Part shown: in pieces, positions 1 to 10,900 of the stretch
Layout: each line of letters begins with the position of its first letter
Position numbering within the stretch: the stretch's first letter is position 1
Source of the DNA: Flavobacterium cerinum
GTDB taxonomy: Bacteria > Bacteroidota > Bacteroidia > Flavobacteriales > Flavobacteriaceae
Assembly (NCBI RefSeq): GCF_004028155.1
Contig: NZ_SBII01000001.1
Span: forward strand, 310,001 to 374,000
Length of the DNA: 64,000 nucleotides
Direction: 5' to 3'
Notes under the pieces: generated by a model
The model's input: only the letters and a program-made list of their open reading frames with translations
What the model was told of the DNA's origin: nothing
Databases searched by the model: none
Program-made: the position numbers and the translations under genes

Positions 1-69
1 CTTGTAATTTTCCAATCCTTCATAATCCAAGTTGCGAAACAGCATAAGGATATACGATAAAGTGTATAT

Positions 70-112
70 AAACAAGAAGTCCGATTATACAATATAACCG
101 GACTTCTTGTTT
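70..112. terminator. hairpin terminator downstream of the DUF885 gene
   Basis: A stem of about 13 bp (71-83 with 99-111) encloses a 15-nt loop. On the minus strand it lies just after the DUF885 stop and is followed by a T-rich tract, so it probably ends that transcript. On the plus strand it is followed by TTTTAG and could also end a gene from left of the window. Two plus frames are open from base 1 (stops at 58-60 and 45-47), but neither C-terminal fragment is recognisable. Confidence 0.65.
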
Positions 113-134
113 TAGTAAACAGTATTAAAAAGTG

Positions 135-1907
135 TTATTTCTTACTGGTTATCCAAGTATCTATTTTATCTTCAAGTACCGTTAACGGCAGGCATCCTGC
201 ATCCAGTACCTGATTGTGGAATTCTTTAATGCTGAATTTGCTTCCCAATTCTTTTTCGGCTTTTGCACGTAATTCTAGAATTTTAAGCTGACCTATTTTA
301 TAAGAAAGTGCCTGGCCTGGTATTGCCATATAACGCTCGATCTCGGCAACAATGCTTTCTTCCGGCTCTGCTTCATTTTCCATAGAATATTTGATAGCCT
401 GTTCCCTTGTCCATCCTTTGGTATGGATTCCGGTATCTACAACAAGGCGTATCGCACGGTGCATTTCGGCACTTAGCATTCCGAAGTATTGGTAAGGGTC
501 TGTATACAGTCCTAGTTCTTTACCTAATGATTCGGTATATAAAGCCCATCCTTCTCCATAAGCATTAAACCAAATGGTTTTTCTAAAGGCAGGAAGTCCT
601 GTGTTTTCCTGTTGAAGAGAGATCTGGTAATGATGTCCCGGAATCGCTTCGTGAAGGAAAAGATCTTCATCAGCAAACACATTATATTTCTTTACATCAG
701 GAATTGGTACATAAAAAATACCAGGACGTGTGCCATCCAAAGAACCCTGATTGTATTCTGCACTTGCCGATGCCTCACGGAAAGCTTCTGTTCTCTTTAC
801 TTCAAAAGGAGTTTTCGGTTTTAAATCGAACAGTTTATCTAAGTTAGGCTTCATCTTTTCATGGATCGCATTAAAGTTGTCAATAACCTGCTGCGGATCA
901 GTGAAAGGCATAAGCTCTTTTTTGTTTCGCACATAATCAAAGAACTCTTTTAAAGAACCTTTAAAGCCAACCTGCGTTTTTACTTTTTCCATTTCAGATG
1001 ATAAACGGGCTACTTCTTTTAATCCCAACTGATGAATTTCATCGGCAGTCATATTCGTAGTAGTATAGCGCTTTATAAGATGCTTGTAATATTTATCACC
1101 ATCCGGCATAGCAGAAATTCCGCTTGTTGTACGGCTTGCTGCCAAATAATCGGTATTGGTATAATTGTAAAGGTTTTTAAAAGACGGGATAAGTTTGTCG
1201 CTAAGTATTTTAGTGAATTTATCGGTAAGATCTTTCTTTTCGGCATCGGTAAAACTTTCAGGGAAGGCTTTTACCGGGCTGTAAAATAAATGGTTTTTTA
1301 AGTCGGTTTCAGCAAGGTCTTTTAACTGTGGTAATAACTTTGCCGTAAGCGATTTTGGTAGAACATACCCCTTCGATACGCCTTCTTTCATACGTTGTTG
1401 GGCAGTGATCAGCCAGTCGTTAAAAGCATCAAGGCGTTGCAGCCAGTTATTATAATCTTTAACCGTTTTAAAAGGCTGGGCACTGGAACCGCTTGCAAAT
1501 TGCCCTATGGTTAATGGTAGTGAAGTGAACTGGTTAAGTGGCATTAAGTTCTCCTTAAAGTCCAGTTGTTCCAGGTTAATGTCACATTCCCATTTCAATA
1601 GCGATATGCTTAATTTGTCATTTTCAGATAGATCATCTTCCTTAAATTTAGACAGTGATTCTTTGTACTTCGTGAAAAAAGATTTTACATTTTGGGTATA
1701 ATCATCCGTAAGCGTATTAGGCAGGATGTTGTTGTAAAGGCTATCGCCTGCCATGGTAGCTTCCATAGGGAAAAGCTTCATTCTTTCCTCATAGTAATGC
1801 TGAAGTGTTTCGCCCAGTTCTTTATTATCAGTGGTAACAGGCTCTTTTTTACCGCACGATTGCAGGATCGTTGTTAGTGCAAAAAGAAATAAAAATGTTT
1901 TCTTCAT
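135..1907 (-). CDS. DUF885 family lipoprotein, putative metallo-carboxypeptidase-like
   Basis: This 590-residue protein starts with a lipoprotein signal peptide whose lipobox cysteine is about residue 18 (LQSC), so the mature protein should be anchored in the envelope. The C-terminal half carries HEAIPGHH, the histidine/glutamate signature of DUF885, a family thought to be zinc peptidases, followed by a conserved acidic region (ENEAEPEESIVAEIERY). Length is normal for the family. It is a single gene, divergent from the malic enzyme gene across 135 bp. Substrate is unknown; peptidase activity is inferred from the motif only. Confidence 0.85.
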   Translation of the reverse strand: MKKTFLFLFALTTILQSCGKKEPVTTDNKELGETLQHYYEERMKLFPMEATMAGDSLYNNILPNTLTDDYTQNVKSFFTKYKESLSKFKEDDLSENDKLSISLLKWECDINLEQLDFKENLMPLNQFTSLPLTIGQFASGSSAQPFKTVKDYNNWLQRLDAFNDWLITAQQRMKEGVSKGYVLPKSLTAKLLPQLKDLAETDLKNHLFYSPVKAFPESFTDAEKKDLTDKFTKILSDKLIPSFKNLYNYTNTDYLAASRTTSGISAMPDGDKYYKHLIKRYTTTNMTADEIHQLGLKEVARLSSEMEKVKTQVGFKGSLKEFFDYVRNKKELMPFTDPQQVIDNFNAIHEKMKPNLDKLFDLKPKTPFEVKRTEAFREASASAEYNQGSLDGTRPGIFYVPIPDVKKYNVFADEDLFLHEAIPGHHYQISLQQENTGLPAFRKTIWFNAYGEGWALYTESLGKELGLYTDPYQYFGMLSAEMHRAIRLVVDTGIHTKGWTREQAIKYSMENEAEPEESIVAEIERYMAIPGQALSYKIGQLKILELRAKAEKELGSKFSIKEFHNQVLDAGCLPLTVLEDKIDTWITSKK

Positions 1908-2008
1908 GATTGATGTGGCATTAAAATTTGTTTAAAGATACATTTTTCGTGGGAAAAACCTTTGGTAAAAGAATAGCGTTAAAAATTTCTCAATTTCTCT
2001 GATTGGGT

Positions 2009-2016
2009 TACCTTTG
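2009..2016 (+). promoter_or_regulatory. -7 element TACCTTTG upstream of maeB
   Basis: Exact match to the Bacteroidota TAnnTTTG element, 26 nt before the maeB start. No clear TTG is seen at the expected -33 spacing, so this is a half-site prediction. Confidence 0.5.
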
Positions 2017-2042
2017 TGGGTTCCAGAAAATAAATAATCAGA

Positions 2043-4334
2043 ATGAATCAATACAGTAAGAGAAGAGAAGCGCTGCTATACCATGCGAAACCACACCCAG
2101 GTAAAATTCAGGTAGTGCCTACAAAACCTTATGCTACTCAGAGAGACCTGTCATTGGCCTACTCTCCGGGTGTGGCAGAACCTTGCCTTGAAATTGCAAA
2201 AGACGTTAATAATGTATATAAATACACAGCAAAGGGTAACCTTGTAGCTGTAATATCTAACGGTACTGCCGTTTTAGGCCTGGGTGATATTGGCCCGGAA
2301 GCTTCTAAACCGGTTATGGAAGGTAAAGGCCTTCTATTTAAGATCTTCTCTGATATCGATGTATTCGATATTGAAGTAGATACTAAGGATATCGACAAAT
2401 TTGTTGAAACCGTTAAAAATATAGCTCCTACTTTTGGAGGTATTAACCTTGAAGATATCAAAGCACCGGAGTCTTTCGAAATTGAAAGAAGACTGGTAGA
2501 AGAGCTTGATATCCCGGTAATGCATGACGATCAGCACGGTACGGCGATCATTTCATCGGCAGCATTATTAAACGCTGTAGACCTTGCCGGAAAAACAATG
2601 GAGAGCATTAAGGTAGTAGTTTCAGGAGCCGGTTCTGCTGCACTTGCCTGCGCTAACCTTTACCTGTTATTAGGTGTTAAGGCGTCAAATATCATTATGT
2701 TTGATAAAGACGGTATGCTGGTAAACAGCCGTGCAGATATATCTGACCTACAACGAAAATATGCTAAAGACGGTGCAGCCCTTTCGCTTGGCGAAGCGGT
2801 AAAAGGAGCCGATGTTTTTCTTGGTCTTTCGGTAGGGAATGTACTTTCATCAGAAATGCTTTTAACCATGAACAATGATCCTATTGTTTTTGCAATGGCA
2901 AACCCAATACCGGAAATTGATTACCACGTAGCAATAGCTACACGTCCTGATATTATTATGGCAACAGGAAGGTCTGACCATCCTAACCAGGTAAATAACG
3001 TACTTGGTTTTCCATACATTTTTAGAGGAGCACTCGATGTACGTGCTACTAAAATAAACGAAGCTATGAAAATGGCTGCCGTTAGGGCTTTGGCAGAACT
3101 GGCAAAAGCACCGGTTCCGGAGCAGGTTAATATTGCTTATGGTGAGACGAAACTTAACTTTGGGCGTGATTATATTATCCCAAAACCTTTCGATCCAAGG
3201 CTTATTGCTGTTGTAGCACCAGCTGTCGCTAAAGCTGCAATGGAAAGCGGCGTTGCAAAAAACCCTATTCAGGATTGGGATAAGTATGTGGAGGAACTAT
3301 TGGAACGTTTGGGTAACGATAACAAAATGGTGCGATTGCTTACAAACAGGGCTAAAACAGAACCTAAAAGAATCGTTTTTGCTGAAGCAGACCACCTTTC
3401 GGTACTAAAAGCGGCTCAAATCGCTATGGAAGAAGGTATCTGTACGCCAATACTTTTAGGAAACAGAGAGACGATAAACGAATTAAAAGAAGAAATAGGC
3501 TTTGATGCCGAAGTTGCTATTATAGATCCTAAAACAGAAGAAGAAGACGAAAGAAGGCTGCGTTATGCACAAGCATACTGGGAGTCAAGACAACGTCGCG
3601 GAGTGAATCTTCTGGATGCTCAAAAGTGGATGAGGGAGCGTAATTATTTTGCATCGATGATGGTGAATGAAGGCGAAGCTGATGGTATGCTTACAGGGTA
3701 TTCAAGAAGTTACCCATCTACTGTTAAGCCAATTATGCAGCTTATCGACAGGGCACCTGGTGTTACTAAGATAGCAACAACAAACATGATGCTTACTAAG
3801 AGAGGGCCAATATTCCTTTCGGATACGGCAATCAATCCAAATCCATCTGCAGATGATATTGCAAAAATTGCATTGATGACAGCACGTACGGTACGTATGT
3901 TTGGAATGGAACCGGTGTTAGCATTGGTTTCCTTCTCTAACTTTGGGTCGTCTACAGATCCAAGTGCGGTGAAAATGAGGGAAGCAGCAGCATATCTGCA
4001 CAAAAATCATCCGGATCTTATTGTTGATGGTGAAATCCAGGCCGACTTCGCTTTAAACTCAGAAATGCTTAAAGATAAATTCCCATTTTCTAAATTAGCA
4101 GGTAAGAAAGTAAATACACTTATTTTCGCTAACTTGGATGCGGCGAACATAACGTATAAACTTCTAAAAGAACTTGATAAAGTTGTTTCCATAGGCCCAA
4201 TTATGCTTGGTATGGACAAACCGGTGCACGTTTTTCAGCTTGGTGCCAGTGTTGAAGAGATGGTAAATATGGCTGCAGTCGTGGTTGTAGACGCTCAGGA
4301 GAAAGAAAAACGCCTAAAAATGGCAAAAAAATAG
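2043..4334 (+). CDS. maeB: NADP-dependent malic enzyme with phosphotransacetylase-like C-terminal domain
   Basis: This 763-residue cytoplasmic enzyme oxidatively decarboxylates malate to pyruvate with NADP reduction. Residues ~1-430 are the malic-enzyme part: an N-terminal malic domain ([17 protein letters not shown]) and a Rossmann NAD(P) domain ([12 protein letters not shown]). Residues ~430-763 resemble phosphotransacetylase (PTA_PTB fold), the usual MaeB fusion, where that domain is generally regulatory and not catalytic. Length and order match the family. It has its own promoter candidate and is followed 57 bp later by ruvA, which appears to have a separate promoter. Confidence 0.95.
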   Translation: MNQYSKRREALLYHAKPHPGKIQVVPTKPYATQRDLSLAYSPGVAEPCLEIAKDVNNVYKYTAKGNLVAVISNGTAVLGLGDIGPEASKPVMEGKGLLFKIFSDIDVFDIEVDTKDIDKFVETVKNIAPTFGGINLEDIKAPESFEIERRLVEELDIPVMHDDQHGTAIISSAALLNAVDLAGKTMESIKVVVSGAGSAALACANLYLLLGVKASNIIMFDKDGMLVNSRADISDLQRKYAKDGAALSLGEAVKGADVFLGLSVGNVLSSEMLLTMNNDPIVFAMANPIPEIDYHVAIATRPDIIMATGRSDHPNQVNNVLGFPYIFRGALDVRATKINEAMKMAAVRALAELAKAPVPEQVNIAYGETKLNFGRDYIIPKPFDPRLIAVVAPAVAKAAMESGVAKNPIQDWDKYVEELLERLGNDNKMVRLLTNRAKTEPKRIVFAEADHLSVLKAAQIAMEEGICTPILLGNRETINELKEEIGFDAEVAIIDPKTEEEDERRLRYAQAYWESRQRRGVNLLDAQKWMRERNYFASMMVNEGEADGMLTGYSRSYPSTVKPIMQLIDRAPGVTKIATTNMMLTKRGPIFLSDTAINPNPSADDIAKIALMTARTVRMFGMEPVLALVSFSNFGSSTDPSAVKMREAAAYLHKNHPDLIVDGEIQADFALNSEMLKDKFPFSKLAGKKVNTLIFANLDAANITYKLLKELDKVVSIGPIMLGMDKPVHVFQLGASVEEMVNMAAVVVVDAQEKEKRLKMAKK

Positions 4335-4337
4335 TTT

Positions 4338-4370
4338 TTGGCGCAAGGTTAAAGAATTTTACTATTTTTG
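4338..4370 (+). promoter_or_regulatory. promoter for ruvA-sprA
   Basis: TTG at 4338-4340 is followed after 22 nt by TATTTTTG at 4363-4370. This matches the TTG-N17-23-TAnnTTTG layout of Flavobacterium promoters. It begins just after the maeB stop and would start a transcript ~15 nt before ruvA. Confidence 0.55.
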
Positions 4371-4391
4371 GGAACGGCTTAAAAAAATAAT

Positions 4392-4973
4392 ATGATAGCA
4401 CACCTTCAGGGAAGATTAGTAGAGAAAACACCTACCGATGTCATTATAGAATGTAATGGTGTAGGATACCAGGTTAATATATCACTGCATACATTTTCCT
4501 TATTGCCTGATTTTGAAAACATAAAGCTGTATACTTTCTTACAAATAAAGGAAGATGCCCACACGCTTTTTGGCTTTGTGGAAAAGGCCGAAAGGGAACT
4601 TTTTAAGCTGTTGCTTTCTGTTTCAGGGGTAGGAGCAGGTACCGCAAGGACTATGTTATCATCGTTAGACCCAAAACAGATTATACATTCTATAGGTACG
4701 GGAGATGTAGCTACTATACAGTCTATAAAGGGAATAGGTACTAAAACTGCCCAGAGGGTAATACTCGATTTAAAGGATAAAGTGTTAAAACTATACGATT
4801 TAGACGAAGTTTCGGGTGCGGGTTACAATACAAACAAAGATGAAGCGTTATCTGCCTTGGAGGTATTAGGCTTTAACAAAAAGTTAGCAGAAAAAGCGAT
4901 CGAAAAAATTGTTAAAGAAAATCCGTCGGCCAGTGTAGAGACAATTATAAAACAAGCATTAAAAAATTTATAG
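4392..4973 (+). CDS. ruvA: Holliday junction branch migration protein RuvA
   Basis: This 193-residue protein has the normal length and begins with the typical MIAHLQGRLVEKTPTDVIIE oligonucleotide-binding domain. Two helix-hairpin-helix motifs follow (SVSGVGAGTA near residues 77-86 and IKGIGTKTAQR near 113-123), then a flexible linker and the C-terminal three-helix domain that contacts RuvB. RuvA binds four-way junctions and loads the RuvB motor. The stop lies 3 nt before the sprA start, so the two are probably cotranscribed, as in other Flavobacterium genomes. Confidence 0.96.
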   Translation: MIAHLQGRLVEKTPTDVIIECNGVGYQVNISLHTFSLLPDFENIKLYTFLQIKEDAHTLFGFVEKAERELFKLLLSVSGVGAGTARTMLSSLDPKQIIHSIGTGDVATIQSIKGIGTKTAQRVILDLKDKVLKLYDLDEVSGAGYNTNKDEALSALEVLGFNKKLAEKAIEKIVKENPSASVETIIKQALKNL

Positions 4974-4976
4974 TCC

Positions 4977-7900
4977 TTGAAAACAGAATACTCTAAAGAT
5001 TTTTGCAGTGAACTAAAATACGTCCTATCAGTAGTATTTTTAATTTTTGGTTTTGTAGCGCAGGCACAGGTAGATGAAGAGGAGGACAAATCGCGAGATA
5101 CCATTAAGGGATATAACACAGGTAAGGTAGAAATAGCTAACCCCAGAAGCATCGTCGAGGCATATACCTATGACGCTGCTACAAATCGTTATATCTATAC
5201 CCATAAGTTTGACGGTTTTAATATTACCTATCCAATAATCCTTACGCCTGAACAGTATCAGGAGTTAGCATTAAGGGAATCGATGCGTACCTATTTTCAG
5301 GAAAAATCCAATGCAATAGATGGAAAAGGTACCGAAGAACAGCAGAAAAACCTGCTGCCTCGTTATTATGTAAATTCAAGCTTTTTCGAAACTCTCTTTG
5401 GCGGGAATACAATAGATATTAAACCTCAGGGATCGGTAGAGTTAGATCTTGGTGTGCGTTTCACAAAACAGGATAATCCTTCACTTTCACCACGAAACCG
5501 TAAAACATTTACATTCGATTTCGATCAGCGTATTTCGATGGGACTTCAGGGTAAAGTAGGTACCAGGCTTAATGTAACGGCAAACTATGATACAGAATCT
5601 ACATTTGCTTTCCAGAACCTTATAAAACTGGAATATACCCCTACAGAAGACGATATTATTCAGAAGATAGAAGTAGGTAACGTAAGTTTCCCGCTATCTA
5701 ACTCCCTTGTTAGGGGAGCTCAGAGTCTTTTTGGTGTGAAGCTGGCATTACAATTTGGTAAAACGACTTTCACAGGAGTATTCTCTGAACAAAAATCACA
5801 AACTAAAACAGTAACGGCTCAGGGCGGAGGTACTATTCAGGACTTCCAGCTTTTTGCGCTTGATTATGATGCAGATAAACACTTCTTCCTGTCACAATAT
5901 TTTAGGACAAGGTATGATCTTGCGTTAAAAAAATACCCACTTGTTGCCAGCAGGGTTCAGATTACCCGTATGGAGGTATGGGTAACTAACAGGCAGAACA
6001 GGATAAATGCAGCCGAGAACAATTCCAGGAACATTATAGCAATACAGGATTTAGGTGAGGCACCGCTTACAAAAGCGGGTAACGTGTCAGTTGATATTAC
6101 AGACCAGATTATTGGTTTTTCTCCAGCTCTTCCGGGATTCTTTAATGTACCGGCAAACTCGCTGCCTGATAACGAAAATAATAAACTGGATCCTGAAAAA
6201 ATTAATGCAGGAAGCTGGCTTGCTTCAAGTATAAGAGAAATTGTAACGGTTAATGACGGAAGTTTTACAAATGGTCTTGTTGCAAAAGAAGGACGGGATT
6301 ATTCTAAACTTGAAAATGCAAGGAAATTATCACCTAGTGAGTATACTTTTAATACTCAGTTAGGATATATCTCTTTAAATCAAAGGTTAAATAACGACGA
6401 AGTTCTTGCTGTTGCTTATCAATATACAGATGGTAGGGAAGTACACCAGGTTGGTGAATTTGGTACAGATGGTATTGAGGCTACTGTGATAGACAATCAG
6501 GCAGGAAATACTCCGGGCGGACCGCCGCCAATTCCGGTTACTCAGAGTCTTATATTAAAAATGCTTAAGAGCAACCTGGTAAATGTAGAGGAGCCGGTTT
6601 GGGATTTGATGATGAAAAACGTTTACCAGATACCGGGAGCGTTCCAATTAGCACAGGAAGATTTTAGATTTAATATATTATATACAGATCCGTCACCGTT
6701 AAATTACATTAGCCCGGTTGATGGGTTCCCTTTACCGGGTGGAGATGATCCTGATGTAGCAGTAGCAGATACGCCGCTTCTAAATGTTTTCAATGTAGAC
6801 AGGCTAACCTATGCGGGTGACCCTCAGCCGGGAGGAGATGGTTTTTTTGACTTTGTACCGGGAATGACGATCGATCCGCAGTTTGGAAAAGTCATATTTA
6901 CTACTGCAGAACCTTTTGGAGAATTTTTATACGATAAACTACAGGCAGAAGGTGCAACAGGGGATTATAACACTGACCCTGAAACATTATTTAACCCTAA
7001 CCAAAAGCGATATGTATATCGTAGTATGTACAAAAGTACACAGGCTGACGCTTTACAACAAAGTGAGAAAAATAAGTTCCAGTTAAGAGGTAGGTTTAAA
7101 TCTACAGGAGGCGATGGCATACCTTTAGGCGCTTTTAACGTTCCGCAGGGATCGGTTGTTGTAACAGCAGGAGGACGTGTACTTGTAGAAGGTACAGACT
7201 ATACGGTAAACTATCAATTAGGAAGAGTACAGATTATAGACCCTTCTTTACAGGCGTCTAATACGCCTATCGAAGTCTCTGTAGAAAACAATTCTGTTTT
7301 TGGACAGCAGACAAGACGTTTTGCAGGATTTAACATCGAACATAAATTCAGCGATAAGTTTTTAATTGGCGGTACATTGCTTAATATGTCTGAAAGGCCG
7401 TTTACCCAAAAAACAAATTACGGACAGGAATCGGTAAACAATACCATTTATGGTTTAAATACTACTTTTTCTACCGAAGTACCTTTCTTTACAAGAATGG
7501 TAAATAAACTTCCAAATTTAGATACAGACGTACCTTCTAATTTCTCCTTTAGAGGTGAGGTTGCTTACCTGCAGCCGGGAGCTTCTAAAGCTGACCAGTT
7601 CAATGGTGAGGCAACGACCTACATTGACGATTTTGAAGGATCACAAACAAATATAGATATGCGTTCTGCTTTGGGTTGGACACTTTCCAGCGCACCGGCA
7701 ACATTGTTTCCAGGTGAAATATCACCTACAAACGATTTGGCATATGGATTTAGAAGATCAAAATTATCTTGGTACAGTATTGATCCTATATTTTATGCTT
7801 CAAATTCACAGCCTTCAGGAATCAGTAAACAAGACTTGGCTTCAAACAAGACAAGACGTGTTTATTATGATGAGCTTTATCCTGTAACAGATGTTGCTCC

Positions 7901-10900
7901 TGGTCAGACAAGAGTTGTAAATACACTGGATCTTAGTTACTACCCGCGTGAAAGAGGCCCGTATAACTTTAATAACATTGAGTTAAATGCCGGAAATAAT
8001 TTCACATTTACTGAGGCCGATGCTCCGCAAAACTGGGCAGGTATTATGCGTGCGATCAATTCAACCAATTTTGAGCAGACAAACGTTGAATATATTCAGT
8101 TTTGGATAATGGACCCGTTTTCGGGTAACCCTGATGATGTTATACCTCAGGATAATACAGGTATGCTTGAAATAAATCTTGGAGAATTATCTGAAGATAT
8201 ATTAAAAGATAACAGGAAACAGTACGAGAATGGACTTCCTGAAGCAAATGCGAACCAAGCAATTTTTTCTACAGTATGGGGAGATGTTCCGGTTTCGCAG
8301 TCCCTTATCTATGCGTTTGATACAAATAACGCAAACCGTGCCATTCAGGATGTAGGTTTTGATGGTTTAACGGATGATGAAGAACGTGCAAAATTTGCAG
8401 ATCATGGATATGGTGGTCTTGATGACCCTTCGGGAGATAACTACCAGTTTTATTTATCTGCTACAGGAGGTATATTAGATAGATATAAAAACTATAACGG
8501 TACTCAGGGAAATTCACCGGTTGATGTAGGTAATACAAACAGAGGTTCGACTACACTGCCTGATACTGAAGATATCAACAGGGACAATACTATGAATACT
8601 ATTGATGCCTATTTTAGATATCAAATTCCTATTACTCCGGGCGTAAAACCGGGTGAAGGATATGTAGTAGATGAAAGAAAATTTGACGTAGCTACAGATG
8701 CAGGCCCAAGGCTGACAGGTAGATGGCTATTGTATAAAGTACCTGTAGAAGGACCGGGAGCTGTAGCGGTTGGAGGTATAAGTAGTATACGTTCTATTCG
8801 TTTTATGAGATTGTTAATGACAGGCTTTAAAAATGATGTTACACTTCGTTTTGGAGCACTGGATCTTGTAAGAGGTGAATGGAGACGTTTTGCAAATACA
8901 CTTGACGCTAATGATCCATTACTTACGGACGATAATACAGGCTTTGATGTTGTATCACTTAATGTACAGGAAAATGGCGATAGAAAACCTATAAAATATG
9001 TTTCACCTCCGGGTGTAAGAAGAGAACAGCTATATAGTAACAATGCAGTAATTAATCAAAATGAGCAGTCACTTTCATTAAGAGCTTATTCTGCATTGGG
9101 TACAGACGGCGGTTTAGAACCGGATGATTCACGTGCGGTATTTAAAAACGTGAATGTGGATATGCGTCAGTTTAAAAAACTAAGAATGTTCCTTCATGCT
9201 GAAGCATTACCAACAGACGGTGTACCATTGCTTGACGATGAGATGAGGGCTTTCCTGCGTTTTGGTAACGACTTTACAGATAACTTCTATCAGGTAGAGA
9301 TGAAGCTTAAGGTTACAGGACAAAATCAGGTTACAGCCGAAGAGGTATGGCCGGATGCTAATGAGGTCGTATTATCACTTTCCGCACTTACCAAGCTTAA
9401 GATCATGAAACTTGGAGGTAATGTACCACCGCCGGATGTAAATGGAATTGTGTTTGTAACGGCTCAATCATTAGACTCGTCTTTGAGTCCGGATATGATA
9501 ATAGGTATTAAAGGTAATCCTAACTTTGGTAATGTAAGAACCTTAATGTTAGGTGTAAAGAACAGTTACAGTCTAACGCAGCCCGGTGCTAAAACCATTC
9601 GAGGAGAAGTGTGGTTCAATGAGCTTCGCCTGTCTGACATGGACAATAAAGGTGGTATGGCAGCTGTAGCAAGTATGGATACTAACTTTGCCGATTTTGC
9701 AACACTATCTGCTACCGGTAGAATGAGTACGATTGGTTTCGGAACAATCGAACAAAGTCCTAACGAACGAAGCAGGGAAGATGTAAAGCAATATGACATT
9801 GTTACAAATATTAGTTTAGGTAAATTACTTCCTAAGAAATGGGGTATAAACCTGCCATTTAACTATGGTGTAGGTGAAGAGATCATTACTCCGGAGTATG
9901 ACCCTTTCCAACAGGATGTTAAATTACAGCAGCTTATAGATGTTACCGCAAGTGAGGCAGAGAAAGACAATCTGCGTGACAGGGCTATTGATTATACAAA
10001 AAGAAAGAGTATAAACTTTATTGGGGTTAAAAAAGAAAGAGGAGCGGAGCAAAAACAACATGTTTATGACCCGGAAAATATAACACTTTCGTATTCATTT
10101 AATCAAACAGAACACCATGATTTTGAGGTTGAAAGCTTACTGGATCAACAGGTAAGAACTACGGCGAATTATAGTTATGCCTTTAAACCAAAGCCTATTG
10201 AACCGTTAAAAAATACTGCTTTCATGAAAAAAAGCCAGTATTGGAAACTGCTTAGCGACTTTAATTTTAATTATCTGCCAACTAATATTTCATTTAGTAC
10301 AGATATCATCAGGCAGTTTAACAGACAGCAATTTAGAAATATTGATGTAGAAGGTATTCCAATTAGTCCATTGTATAGAAGAAATTATTTCTTTAACTAT
10401 CAGTATGGTTTCAACTATAACATTACAAAGTCACTTAAGTTCAACTATGCTGTTGCGACTAGTAATATTGTGAGAAATTATCCAATGTCAAGAGATGAAA
10501 CGATACAGAGTGATTATACTATCTGGGAAGATTTCTGGAATACGGGAGAACCTAATACACATACTCAGCAGTTTGTAGTAAACTATGATATACCGATAAA
10601 CAAACTGCCAATTTTTAGTTTTGTTAAGTCTACCTACAGTTATACAGGTAATTATAACTGGCAGCGTTCTACAGATGCACTTTCTGTAATTGAAGACGAA
10701 ACAGGAGTATATAATTTAGGTAACACAGTTCAAAACTCAAACAAGCATGTATTGAATACAACATTAAATATGGACTTGTTGTACAAATACGTTGGTCTTA
10801 CAGCTAAAAAGCCGGTTAAAAATGCACCGCCAAAAACAGCTCCAAAACCAGGTGAGAAAATTGCTGCTGCGCCAACTGCAACAACAAATGATAATGTTTT

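Noticed and set aside
1..60. C-terminal end of a plus-strand gene at the left edge
   Set aside because: Two frames are open but the fragments are too short to recognise or to choose between.
8621..9043. 140-codon minus-strand frame inside sprA
   Set aside because: It is a shadow of the sprA frame; its translation has no signal, domain or start context, and sprA is intact across it.
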